Shown here one piece after another: positions 47,275 through 58,505 of a stretch of DNA of 64,000 bases. The DNA lies in contig CANJKZ010000142.1 of the NCBI GenBank assembly GCA_947471745.1, positions 4,208,501 through 4,272,500 on the forward strand, written 5' to 3'. Position numbers and translations under genes: made by a program. The notes below the pieces were generated by a model. That model ran no database searches. It worked only from the letters and a program-made list of their open reading frames with translations, and was not told where the DNA came from. Each line of letters begins with the position of its first letter. Positions within the stretch are counted from its first letter, which is position 1. This stretch comes from Closterium sp. Naga37s-1 (taxonomy: Eukaryota; Streptophyta; Zygnematophyceae; Desmidiales; Closteriaceae).

Positions 47275-50200
47275 GTGATGGTGATGATGATGGGGGGGGT
47301 GATGGTGGTGTTGGTGATGGGAGAAGAAAAGAACGGGAGGTGGAGGAGCCACGGAGGGGTGATCAGGAGTTGAGGAGGAAGGAGGAGATGGAGGGGGAGG
47401 AGGAGGGTGAGGAAAAGGAGGAGGAAGAGGAGGAAGAGGAGGAAGAGGAGGAAGAGGAGGAGGAGGAAGAAGAGGAGGAGGAGGAAGAAGAGGAGGAGGA
47501 GGAGGAGGAAGAGGAGGAGGAGGAGGAGCACATGAATGCATCAGTCTTTGTGCGGCAGGAGCGGCTGCCAAGCAGAGGACGGGTGGGTTCGCCCTCTCTC
47601 CCGCCTCCTTCCTCCTCCTCCTCCTCCTCCTCCTCCTCCTCCTCCTCCTCCTCCTCCTCCTCCTCCTCCTCCTCCTCCTCCTCCTCCTCCTCCTCCTCCT
47701 CCTCCTCCTCCTCCTCCTCCTCCTCCTCCTCCTCCTCCTCCTCCTCCTCCACCGCTCACAGCAGCACCCACACCCCCGACGTGTTCACATGCAGACAACG
47801 AAGCGTGCCTGGTGGCAGTGAGAGTGATAGTGATGCTGACGCTGCTGCTGCTGATGATGATCATGGTGATCACGTGCGGAAGGACAGAGTTGGACTGAAT
47901 CGGGTTTCAGAGAGTGATTCACGCAAGTGCATGGCGTTCAAGCGGAGCCCTCTGAACGGAGTGATTGCCGCAACCCCTCGCACGCAGCAGGTGTGGACCG
48001 AGCAGCACAGAAGCACGCTCCACACTCCCACCAACCTTCCCACTGCGGCTCCACTCTCCCACCCCCACGCTCCCGCCCTCTCTCATGCTGCTCATGCGGC
48101 CGCAGGCGCCGCACTGGCAGGTGCAGAGCGAAAGGAGGAGGAGGAGAATGAGGAGGAGGAGGAGGAAGAAGAAATAGAGGAAGAGTTGGAGGGGAAAGAG
48201 TGGAGGGTGTATGACGAGGTAGCGGCGTGGCAGGAATGGCGCAGGAGCAGAGGAGAGGAGTCCGGGGACGAGGGTGACGTGAGTGGCAACATCGGACTCG
48301 GTGCATACCATTTTCTCAAGGCCCAGTCCACAGGCAATATCAGGGTTACCTCTGCGGGCAGTGATACCCTTGCATCTAACACAACCACACCAGCATTTCT
48401 GCACAGTCAAAGCGCACACATGGGGGGTTCTAGGTCTGTGAGTGGAGGAGTGTCAACTGGAAGCCTACATGGGAATGGAAAGGTTTCCGTGATTCGATCA
48501 GGCTCAGGATCTGGTGGTGGGGTTTCCAGCTTTCCACCCTCCGCTGCAGCGCTCTCTGCAGCAGGTTCGGATTGCGACAGGGCAGGTGGGTCGCTCTATA
48601 GGGGGTACAGCGGGGGCGAGATGAGCGATGCGGCAGCAGCAGTGGAGAGGAGCATGCGGAGGGAAGCAGCAGCGGCGGTCGCAGCAGCAGCGGTGGCTGC
48701 AGCAACAGGGGTACGAGGCTCCACGAGCTTGCGACCCCGGCCGTCTCCCCGCGTGTCTGGCCGGAACAGCAAGGCGGCAGGGCGGGCAGCTGTGGAGAGA
48801 GAGTTCGAGCGGGAGAGGGCAGGGAGGCGGAGGAGGGGAGAGGCGGGGCGAGAATCCGACGATGCGTTTGGGTTTGAGGAGTTGCAGAGGAGGAGGATGC
48901 ATGCGGAGGGGGGGGTGATGATGCAGGGGAGGTATGCCGTATCGGGTGCAGTGGGTGTATCGCGAGCGTCGGCTGTGCGGGTCGCGTACGGGTGCCATGG
49001 GGGGGGACCTGTGGCTGAGTTGGCACGGAGAGAAGCCCTGGAGGGGTTTCCCAGGTGCCAGAGCGAACCTGGTAAGGCGTGTGGGGAACAGGCGGGGCGA
49101 GGGGAGCACGGGGAGGAGGACGGAGGAGAGGGGATGGTTTGGGATGGGTTGGATGGGAGCAAGAAGGAGGAGGATTATTTCGCGTTTGAAGACGAGGGGG
49201 TGCGTGGGAAGGGTTGGGGTTTGGATGGTGGAGGGAGGGGTGAGGGCAGAGAGGGTTGCGAGGCGGAGGGGTTTGGTAGTGGTGGCAGCGGCACTACCAC
49301 CATCAGCACTAGCAGCTGTGGCACTGGTAACAGCAACAGCAGCAGTAGTACCAGCGGCAGCTGCAGCATTCCCAGGAGCTGTCCCAGCAGCAACAGCCCA
49401 GGCGCACCCAAGGGGATACCATCTGTTGCGTATCCTCCCCGGGGTGTGTCTCCTCCTCCGGGTGTGCTGCCAGAAGGGAGTGAGGAAGCACTGAGAGGGC
49501 CGAAGCCTGCAATCCGAGGGCTGTATGTGAAAGACGTGGTGAGCAAGTGGGAAGGGGGAGCGGGCGGGGGAGGGGGAGGGAGGATTGATGAGAGCGACTG
49601 GGAGACTGGGGAGGTGGATGAAGCGGAGAGTGAGAGGGAGAGGCAGAGGAGGACGATGTTCCAGAGAGGGGGAGGGTGGATGAGGCAAGGGGGGGAGGGT
49701 GAGGGGGCTGGGAGTGGTGATTGTCATGCAGGTAGCGGCGTGGGGCGGGTGCGTGAAAGCCGTGGGCAGCTTGGGAGTGGGAGCAGAGGTGGATATAAGG
49801 AGGCCGAAGATTATGGGAGTTCTCAAAAAGTGAACGGTCGTGCCTGTGGGGCGGCAGCAGGGGTGGAGGGTGTTGATGACGCTGCTGACAGCCATGGCAG
49901 TGCTTGTGGCGATGCTCATGTGTCTGCTGAAACTAACAGTGGTGCTTCAGCTTCTCCTGAGCCTGATTGTGCTTGTGGTGTGGGGGAGGAACCCAATGAT
50001 GGTAATGGTTATGACAATGGGGATGATGATGGTGATGATTACGCTGGTGTGCCAGTGTCTGCTGCTGCATGGCAGTGGGAGCTCTCTCTCTCGGACCGTC
50101 TAACGCAGTTTCTAGACAGGGCAAGGGCGAAGAGAGAGGGGCTGGTGCGGCAAATGGATGAGAGCAAGCAGCAATTCCAGCAGCTTGCAACGTTTCTGGG

Positions 50201-50467
50201 AGAGCCCCCCTCAGCTACTCCCCAGGTGTGTGTTTGCTGCACGTCAACTCTAAATACGCACCAGCTGTTTTTCCATGCATGGTTTCGTTCTGCCATTATG
50301 TTCTGTGATTTTGCGAACCTTGCGGTGAGTTTCCACTGAATGAGTGCTTCTACTGTGCTGTGGCCGGCTGCTGTTCTGTGTGCTGCTCTGTGCAGGCGAT
50401 CTTTGGGGCACTGGCTCGGTTTGCAGAGGCGTTTGATAAGAGCCAACGGGCCGTTGGCCTTCTGTAA
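41531..50467 (+). CDS. Formin (FH1-FH2) with giant low-complexity insertion in FH2
   Basis: Seven exons: 41531-41565, 41886-42708, 43050-43181, 43771-43854, 44174-44255, 44422-50225, 50396-50467; about 2,343 residues. Formins nucleate and elongate actin. FH1 is a polyproline run (about 42050-42180). FH2 begins [22 protein letters not shown] and continues [79 protein letters not shown] Ser/Ala/Gly/Pro stretch follows, then [20 protein letters not shown] and [23 protein letters not shown]. About 1,650 low-complexity residues intervene, including poly-Glu, 46 or so consecutive Ser, and four VPPTPR repeats. FH2 then resumes with [19 protein letters not shown] and [27 protein letters not shown]. 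No signal peptide, membrane segment or PTEN domain is seen. The start in exon 1 is the least certain part; alternative splicing could remove much of exon 6. Confidence 0.88.
42918..42988 (+). repeat. (CCCAT)n in formin intron 2
   Basis: About fourteen tandem CCCAT pentamers upstream of exon 3. Confidence 0.92.
43534..43599 (+). other. Truncated copy of formin exon 4 in intron 3
   Basis: Preceded by GGCATCAG as at the true exon (43771). It is identical over 66 bases encoding [22 protein letters not shown], then diverges and meets a stop soon after. The CT-rich intron upstream of both copies is also alike, so the duplicated block is about 200 bp and includes intron and acceptor. Confidence 0.9.
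44005..44168 (+). repeat. (GT)n tract before formin exon 5
   Basis: Over 150 bases of GT repeats with CCGT interruptions end in GCGACCAG, the acceptor of exon 5. No polypyrimidine tract is present. Confidence 0.92.
47397..47529 (+). repeat. (GAG/GAA)n in formin exon 6, poly-Glu
   Basis: About 130 bases of GAG and GAA codons encoding a Glu tract. Mixed GAG/GAA usage shows partial interruption. Confidence 0.92.
47611..47750 (+). repeat. (TCC)n in formin exon 6, poly-Ser
   Basis: About 46 uninterrupted TCC codons encoding poly-Ser. Lack of synonymous variation points to recent expansion. It is the complement of the GAG tract 80 bases upstream. Confidence 0.95.
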
Positions 50468-51335
50468 CGCTGTGCCGTGCAGCGCAGTGCAATCTGCAGC
50501 ATGTGGTTCTGTGTGTGCCAGCCACACCCACATGCCAAATCTAGTTCTCTCAAATCCTTACCTGAGTATCTATCTGTGCCAAAGTGTCTCCACATTGACT
50601 TCAGAGCTGCAAGGTACAGTGCTGTAGATAATTCTTGCCAGTTGTTGCAACAATCTGCCCTTCTGCTGCGGGGCACGTTGGCACTACTACCGTATGCCTT
50701 GATGTCTCAAGGGAGCTTGGCCTGCCTTCTTTCTCCACAAATCCACTCGTTTAATTACTGTAGTTGAGGAAAACGGACATAGCACAAAGAAGCTGTTAGA
50801 CTGATTTGATTTACAAAACTTGTACACATATGCACATCCACTGGTTTAGATTCGACAAGAAAGCCACTCGTCCTAAAAAATCCCCCGATAGAATGTTCGA
50901 GGCCCTTCGCGGTTGGCCGTACCGATAGTTCACCCCCTCGCCCACACCCTTCCTGAATCTTCCCCCACTCCTCCTTGGGATTGCTACAGTTCTAGTAACC
51001 TGACCTGTACCCTTTCCACTCTAGTCCAGAGGACACTCTCAAGGCAGAGAGGTTGCTGCATCCGCCAGCATGCGCCTTCTCCGCCCGGCCTTCTCCTTCC
51101 ATGGCATCGCTGGTGGCGTCCCATCGCAGTGGATACATCAGCTTGAGAACGCGGTCCGTGGACTCTACTATTTGAACGACCAGGCGTCTCAGTCGAACGT
51201 TTTTAAGTACAGCTGAATCCTCGCCGTCAGCTCGTTTCTCCGAGCCGCTTTCTTAAACCTGCCCGTTGTTCTCGACAACTTCGAGAGATTTTTCTCTAAA
51301 GAAGGAGGAATAGACTAAAGGAACGAGCTGCCGTT
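50468..51335. other. Intergenic, no gene recognised
   Basis: 3' flank of the formin gene and upstream region of the next gene. No conserved ORF or repeat stands out. Confidence 0.5.
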
Positions 51336-53308
51336 ATGGCTAGCCCGACTCGGCTCATCGGCGCGCCACTCACCAACCCTACAACCTCTCCCCTTCGCGA
51401 AGCCCCTTTTCCCTCCGCCGCCAACTTTCCCTCCGGTGCGCAGTCGGCGCAGCCCGCCCCGCCTTCCTACGCCACCGCGGCGGCGTGCGCCCCTTTCCCC
51501 TTGGCTCCCCCCGCGCACGCGCTAGCGGCGGCCGCGGAAACGCTTCCCCGCATGGCAATTGGCGCTGCGGCGCCACTTGGTTGGGCAGGCGCAGCCTGCG
51601 CCGGGGCTGACGCGCTCAGGCTGGGATGTAAGCGCAAGGGAGGCGCATGGATGGGGGGAGACGGAGGAGCAGGAGGAACGGCCGTTGGGATTCCGGGAGT
51701 TGGTGCGGCGGGCAGGGGGAGCGCAAGGGGGATGGATGGAGTGGTGATTGGGATGGGGATTGATTCCATGGCAGACATGGCGGAGTTGGGGATTCCAGCA
51801 AAACGGGCGAGACTGCAGGTCAGTGCACTTGCAAAGCAACTCCATCAGGCCATCTCGTTACGCTGTTATTTCAAACTCGTTTCTTTGAGCACGGTCCTTT
51901 CGGGGTTTTGCATCTCTCGCCGTGGCACCAGTGGCGATTAGCAGCACCGATATTTGTCAGGTTGTGCTGTTCTATCGATCGAACCCGTCGTCTCTTTTCA
52001 CTTATCCCTCACGAGTCTCCTCTCGTCTCTTTTCCTCCCATCTTCCCTGCCGCATCCCTCGCCCATTGCCCCCCCTTCGCAGCCTCCAGAGCCTCTAATA
52101 CCACCATCAGCACCAGCGGACCCTGCGTACGCAGTCTCCGCTCTACCAACCGCATCGAATCCTTTTGCACCTCCCTCCATCTCTCCTACCTCCGCCTCTC
52201 CATCCTCCCCAGTCCTCCGCGCCCTAACCCCTCCTCCGTCACCCCCTCTCTCGCCTACATCAATGCAAGCCTCCGCTTTCCTCTCCACCCCACTCACTGC
52301 TGCCGCACCTACTGCAGCGCCACCCACCCTGTCTGCCGCTCCTGTTGCATCGGTCGCTGCTGCCATTCCAAGCAGCTACAGTGCCGTTGCTCCCATCGCT
52401 GCTTCTGCCCCTACCTCTCCTCCACCTTTCCAGGGCGCATGCTCTATGGACACAATTTCTGGATCCCCCCACCCGCCACTGCACGCACAACTCTGTGCCC
52501 CAATACCACCCACTGCACCACCCTTTCCCCAACAAGAAACAGGCAATGAGAAAGCCATTGTGCTGTACTCCCCTCCTGTCATCCCCTCTCTCTCCACGGA
52601 GCCTTCTGCCACTGGCGCAGGTGCTGCTGGTGCTGGGAGAAGAGCAGAGCGGGAAGCCATGGCAGGAGCATCAGCGTCACTCGCGGCACGGGCAGCAATG
52701 CAGCAGTGGCCGATAGAGAAGCTCAAGGCGGCATGGGGGGGGGCTAGCCCAGTGGAGAAAAGGGTGCTTGGGGGCATGATTGGGTCGTTGCTGCAGGGCC
52801 AACCGATTCAGATCCTGGGAGGGAACAAGCTGCTGGAAGGTACAATTGCCTGAGCCTTGGCTAGCTGTGTGCTGAGGCTCTGCATGTATGCTGGTTGTTA
52901 GGGAAGGGGATAGATTTTGAAACTGTGCCTTCCACCCCTATTTTGATTATTCGTGTCGTCTGGTTATCTGGTTTCTGCTGTCATTTGCTCTGCGTCCTGT
53001 CCATACTCGTGTTTCCCTCTCTGAATGCGCTCTCCGTCCGCCTGCATTCCACTCTGCTTTCCCATCTGGCAGCCCTTCAGCTGCATCCACCTAGTGTTGT
53101 GGGTGGTGGATTGGAAGACGCCGAAGAGTTGAAAGCGCAGGCAGAGGGTGGAGAGGAGGACATAGAAGAGGAGGTGGAGCAAGCAGAGCAGCAACCAGAC
53201 TCGTTGATGGCAACAGCAGATGCCATGAACCTGGAGCAGCAGAAGATGGTCAGCAGCAGCAGCTCTTATGAGGGAAACAATGGGGAGGACGTGGAGATGG
53301 TTGAATGA
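51336..53308 (+). CDS. Unrecognised Pro/Ala-rich protein
   Basis: Three exons: 51336-51818, 52083-52839, 53073-53308; about 491 residues. All phases close. I do not recognise the family. The N-terminal two thirds is Ala/Pro/Ser-rich, with a basic CKRKGG and a PAKRARLQ motif at the end of exon 1 that could be a nuclear-localisation signal (inference). The best folded candidate is near the end of exon 2: AAMQQWPIEKLKAAWGGASP followed by VEKRVLGGMIGSLLQGQPIQ. The C-terminus is acidic and Gln-rich (EEDIEEEVEQAEQQ, then GEDVEMVE). The composition fits a nuclear regulatory protein, but no DNA-binding domain is visible. Start ATG 51336 follows AAAGGAACGAGCTGCCGTT; support for expression comes only from clean splice sites and phase. 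Confidence 0.7.
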
Positions 53309-54279
53309 TGGATTGTGTGAGTGAGACAAGTGTTACCACTGTATTCTTCCTTTTTGAGTAGATGTGTGAGTTACAGCCTTGTTGTCTCATCTTTGGATGT
53401 ACGGTTTTTGTATGTCCAATGGAACGATGGGGTGAACAAGGCTACCATTACCGGTAAAGATTCTGTGTCATCGTTATGAGCTCATCACATAGGTAACCTG
53501 TATAAGGTGTTCCACATTTACCGTTTACCAAGTCCAAGACGGCTTTGGTGACGCTCAAGTGTGGTTTAGGTGTAACCAAGTCAGTACTCAGGGCGTCCAA
53601 CTGAAAGATTGTATTGCAGCACCATATTCATTGTGCACATTCAAAGGATAGTACAGTGAGTCGATTAAATAACAGGCACACTGTACTACCAACCGGTAGA
53701 TCCCTCATTCCCTACAGAAAGAATTAACTTGGATCCCTACAATCGGTCATACAGTATTTGAGTGAGCATGCAGTGGCACATCCTCCACCACCCCCCCCAA
53801 CTACTTGACACATCATACTTGCTCTCCACATGCCATGGCACACACGAGGGGCAGCTGCAATGGGTAAAGGCGCTGTGCTACTCTTACCACCCCCACCACA
53901 CTCCACACTCCTCACCCCCCCGCTCCAACACCTCTGCCCCCTACGAGCCGCTCACCATCCTGCTCGCCCTCCACCTGCTCCTCCAGCCCTCCTCACCGCC
54001 CCCCCCTCCTCCCCTCCATGCCACCACTTATGCCCCGGGCCACACACCTTGAGAAGCAAACGCGCCTCCACACTGCTTCTAGTACCATTCGAAACGGCTC
54101 ATCCCTCAAGTCCTCTTGAAACGGTTCACATGCCCTCCCGCATAGCCTCTCAACCACGAAATGACTTGCCCTTATGCCATAGCAGGGCTGCCATTGCCCT
54201 TATGTCATGGCAGTGGCCTCATCCATCCCCTGAAAAAAATGGCTTCAGCACCCTTCTTTAGAACACACAACACACTCAG
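53309..54279. other. Intergenic, no gene recognised
   Basis: 3' flank of the preceding gene, then C/A-rich sequence from about 53780. No gene supported. Confidence 0.5.
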
Positions 54280-54415
54280 AACACACAACACATTCAGAAC
54301 ACACAACACATTAAAAAAACACAACACATTTAGAAAACACAACACAACACAACACATTCAGAACACACCACACATTCAGAACACCAACACATACAGAAAA
54401 CACAACACATCGTCC
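54270..54415. repeat. AACACA-type short tandem repeat
   Basis: Degenerate units of about 17 bases built from AACACACAACACATTCAG. Confidence 0.85.
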
Positions 54416-54424
54416 GCACCATTG

Positions 54425-54800
54425 CCCCTCCCTCAGCTCTCCCTGGGGTTTCAACCCCCAATTCTCCTCGCCCTCTCACTTTACTAACCCTGACGGATTC
54501 AGGCCCCCACCATTGCCCCCCAACTCAACTCACACAGGAATTTCATCCTCCCTTTCTCCTTGCCCTCTCCCTCCACTTACCTTGGGGGATTCAGGACCCT
54601 CACCCAACTCACCCTGAGCTTTTGTTTCAGCCCCCCATTCCCCTTGCCCTCTCACTCCACTTATCCTGGAAGATTCAGGCCCCCATCATTCCTCCTCACT
54701 CAACCCACCCTGGGGTTTCAACCCCCCTTCCTCCTCGCCCTCTCACTCCACTTACCCTGGGGGATTCAGGCCCCCACCATTGCCACCAACTCAACATCCA
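54425..54800. repeat. About 90-bp tandem repeat, four units
   Basis: The landmark CCCTCTCACTCCACTTA recurs at about 54471, 54563, 54647 and 54738 (spacing 92, 84, 91). Each unit includes GGGGGATTCAGGCCCCC, which can fold on itself. Confidence 0.8.
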
Positions 54801-55318
54801 AGGGGTTTCAGGCCACACTCACCCACCAAGGGGTTTTAAGCCACCTTCTCTCACTCACCCCCCCAGCCCATCTCACCTTCACCTGCCAGCAGTAGGAGCA
54901 GAAAAGAGCCACACAGCCAACCCCAACCCACAGCACCTATCCACACACCCAACAACCTATCCCCACCCACCCATACCCCACCCAACAACCTCACCCCTCG
55001 CCCCTTTCCCACTCACTCACCCATCCTAGGGGACTCAGCCCCTTTCCCCTTACTCACCCACTCTAGGGGACTCAGCCCCTTTCCCCTCACTCACCCACCC
55101 TAGGGGACTCAGCCCCTTTCCCCTCACTCACCCACCCTAGGGGACTCAGCCCCTTTCCCCTCACTCACCCACCCTAGGGGACTCAGCCCCTTTCCCTCTC
55201 ACTCACCCACCCAAGGGCTTTCAGGCCCAACTCACCCACCCAAGGGGTTTAAGCCCCCTTCTCTCTCACTCACCCACCCAACCCATCTCACCTTCACCTG
55301 CCAGCAGTAGGAGCAGCA
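54795..55318. repeat. 107-bp segment duplicated around a 37-bp tandem array
   Basis: 54795-54902 and 55202-55318 are related copies, both ending TCACCTTCACCTGCCAGCAG then TAGGAGCAG. Between them, 55024-55210 holds five units of 37 bp (landmark CTAGGGGACTCAG at 55026, 55063, 55100, 55137, 55174). Each unit has an AGGGG/CCCCT self-complementary core. Confidence 0.85.
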
Positions 55319-56680
55319 GAGAGCTCACTTTCTCAAGGAAACAACACCCCCAGAGGCGGTGCCTTGTGGGGAGAGGTGCGGTAGTGGAAAATTGCTTCGA
55401 GCCCAAGACCCAAATCCCACCCCTGACGTAGCTAGAGCTGACGCGAACCAGAGCCGCCGGCCGGTCGGCTCTGACGGTGTCCATTAGGCCTTGCACGCCA
55501 GATCGGTTACTTGAGCACCGAGTGCCGTGCCGCACAATTCCACCCACCACACCCCACCACCACAAGACACAACCCCAGGTGATGCTGCCCCTAAGGAGTG
55601 AACTCCCCCGCTTGCTCCCATGCTCCCCACCCACCCACCCCACTTCACCCCCATGCCTACTCACCTGTACCTACCACAGCCGTGCAGAGCGCCATGATGC
55701 TGAGGCTGCTGGGAAGTGGAGAGAAAAGAGGGGATTAGGGGAGGGAGAGACTTCTCTGTGGTCCAGGCCGGGTGCTGCTGGGAGGGAAGGGAGACGGGAG
55801 AGAGGAGGAGGTGAGTGAGAAGGTGGACTCCACTCTCCCGCCCTTGCTCCAGTGCTCCCACCTTCAGCCTGCAAGAGAGAAGAGGGGGAAGAGAGAGAGG
55901 GGGGATCAGATTACCATACCTGACCTGTTACCATACCAAACCTGGTACCATACCTCACCTGGTACCATACCTCACCCGCAGCTACATCTAGCCTAGCCTA
56001 GCCCCCCTTCTCCCACTGCTGCTACTGCTGCTTCCGCTTCTGCTGCTGAAACTGCTGCTCTCGGTCTGCTACTCTGCTTCCCCTGATGCTGCTGCTGTCC
56101 CTCCCCTCCCCTCCGCTGCTGCCCTGCTGCTGCCCCCGTGCTGCCCTGCTACAGCCTTCAATGTACTGGGAGGGAGGGAGCAAGGCAGGGGTAGGCAGGG
56201 GATCAAGGGACAGCAGTGAGAATGGGCAGAAGAGTAGGCAGAAGCTACAAGGAAGGGAGGGAGAAAAAACGGGAAGTAAGCATGGGGAGAAGAACAAGAA
56301 GCAGCATGAGTGAACGAAAAGAGGCTCACCATGTTCCAGACGACCCCATCCCGATACTCTCCCATCCCATCCCAGCCGAGTGGAGTGCTGCCTCCCTCCC
56401 CTCCCACCACTGCCACCTGCACGGCCACAAGGGGAGGGGTGCGGAAGAGTGGCGGTGTTGACCCCTACGCCCCTCCCCTCCACCTGCATGGAGAGAACTG
56501 AAGACACGTGAGCAAGCGGCTAGGGGTAACAATGTGAAGGTTGTGCATGGGCGAGCTGGCGTGGGGTGGGGTGGCAGGCAACAGCAGGAAAGGGGGCCAC
56601 TGGTGCAGCTTCAGCTACAAGCCACAGACTCAAAGGGAGGCTTAACCTGAGAGGATACTTGTACCAGGGGTGGTTTACCA
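55319..56680. other. Intergenic, repeat-flanked, no gene recognised
   Basis: A 132-residue minus-strand ORF (55266-55664) has no recognisable domain. About 55912-55980 has four imperfect copies of an 18-20 base unit with TGGTACCATACCTCACC. About 56000-56160 is CTG-rich. No gene supported. Confidence 0.5.
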
Positions 56681-56759
56681 AAAAAAAGGGGTCTGTGGCT
56701 TGAAGTTGTAGCACGACCAGAGACTCAGGTTTGAAGGGAGGTTCAGGTCTCTTGGGTGT

Positions 56760-58230
56760 GACAGAGGGCAGCACATGAATAGAGAGAAAGGGCGGGGTAC
56801 TTAGCTGTGGGTTGTTTGGGTGAAGAGCAGCTGCTGCCTGTGCACTCCATGTCCCCCGCCACTGCAACTCCCGTGTGAGCGACCTGCTGGGTGGGACCAG
56901 AAGAGGGCAGATCGGCACAGAGGGAAAAAGGGAGGAGGGGGGGAGGAAAACGGGGGGGTGAAGGGGGGGCAGAGGAGTGGAGAGCGCAGAGAGAAAAGAA
57001 GCCAAGACAAGTGAAAGTGAAGAGTGCAGCTAGCGCAAGCATGATGCGTGCATGAATGGACAGCTGCAGTGGCACACCCAAGAGACCTCGTACCAGCTGA
57101 ACCAAACTAAAACGTATACCTGAGGTTGTACCAAGAAAAAAATACCTATTACCTTGGGGGAGGGAGGATTAATGGGTGTGACAATGAGCAGTGAAAAATG
57201 GAGTGTAATGCATGGTGCAAGCATGACAAGCAAAGCAACAGAGTGCGAGGGTTGGGAGAAGAGAGGAAGGGCGAGGTACTTAGCTGTGGGTGAGTTGGGT
57301 AGAAAGCAGCTGCTGCCTGTGCACTGTCCCCCGCCACTGCCACTCCCCTGTGAGCGACCTGCTGGGACCAGAGGGGGGCAGATCGGGACAGAGAGAGAAA
57401 AGGGAGGAGAAGGGGGAGAAAAAGGGAAGTGAAGGGGGCGCAGAGGAGTGGGGAGAGCAGTGAGGAAAGAAGCCAAGACAAGTGACAGTGAAAAGCGCAG
57501 CAAGCGCAAGCATGATGCGTGCATGAGTGGACTGCTGCAGTGGCACACCCAAGAGACCTCGTACCAGCTGAACCAAAGTCAAATGAGTACCTGAGGCTGT
57601 ACCAAAAGACAAAATACCTGCTACCTTGGGGGAGGGAGGTCTCATGGGTGCGACAGAAAGCAGCAAAGAAAAGTTTAATGCATGGTGCAAGCAAGACATG
57701 AAATGCAGCACGGAGTGAGGGTTGGGAGAAGAGAGGCAGGGCGGGGTACTTAGCTGTGGTTGCGTTGGGTGGAGAGCAGCTGCTGCCTGTGCACTCCATG
57801 TCCCCCGCTACTGCCACTCCATGAGCGACCTGCTGGGTCGAGAAAGGGCAGATCGGGACAGAGAGAGGAAAGGAGGAGGGCGGGGGGGGAAACGGGGGAG
57901 TGAAGGGGGAGCAATGAGGAGAGAAGCGAAGACGAGAGAAGTGAATTGAGAGCAAAGAGTTCAGCAAGTGCAATATTAATGCGCGCATGAATGGACTGCT
58001 GCAGTGGCACACCCAAGAGACCTCGTACCAGCTGAACCAAACTGAGGCTTTACCAAGAAAAAAGATACCTGCTACCTCGGGGGTGGGAGGTCTCATGGGT
58101 GTGACAAAGGGCAGTGAAAAAAGGAGTGTGATGCATGGTGCAAGCACGACAGGAAAAGCAACAGCAGAGTGGAGGGAGGAGAAGGCACTTAGCTGACGGT
58201 TGAAGTAGCACCGAGAGCTGCTGCAACTGC
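56760..58230. repeat. About 470-bp tandem repeat, three to four units
   Basis: The landmark TACTTAGCTGTGG recurs at about 56798, 57277 and 57747, with a decayed copy near 58184. Each unit contains CTGCTGCCTGTGCACT, a GA-rich block and CACACCCAAGAGACCTCGTACCAGC. A 474-residue minus-strand ORF (57149-58573) crosses the array, but its repeated segments shift frame between units, so it is probably not a gene. Confidence 0.88.
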
Positions 58231-58264
58231 CGCAGCTGCTGCTCACCCCCACGCCAACGGGAAG

Positions 58265-58505
58265 CCCATCCGTGCAACCTTTTGCCATGCGACCAACGAC
58301 GGTTTCGCCGTGCGACCACGCACAGGCGACGATTTCGCCGTGCCTCGACGCACGGACAACGATTTCGCCATGGGGCGACGCGCGGACGACGGTATCACCA
58401 TGCGACAACGCGCAGCGGGGTAGGCGTGTAGACGACGATTTCGCCGTGTCACGACGCGCGGCGACGACGACTTCGCCGTGTGCGCGGACGATTTCGGAAG
58501 CGTCG
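58265..58505. repeat. 33-bp minisatellite, open on both strands
   Basis: Degenerate units of about 33 bp with ACGATTTCGCCGTGC. On the minus strand they read as 11-residue repeats resembling HGEIVVRAS. Bases 58510-58851 to the right show nothing recognisable. Confidence 0.75.

Noticed and set aside
47363-47873. Minus-strand ORFs of poly-Glu/poly-Ser and poly-Gly over the formin triplet repeats
   Set aside because: Antisense reading of the microsatellites in formin exon 6; the plus-strand frame is supported by FH2 homology on both sides.
55266-55664. Minus-strand ORF near the 37-bp repeats, considered as a gene fragment
   Set aside because: No family recognised and it overlaps a duplicated repeat segment; it may be a decayed transposon piece but that cannot be supported.
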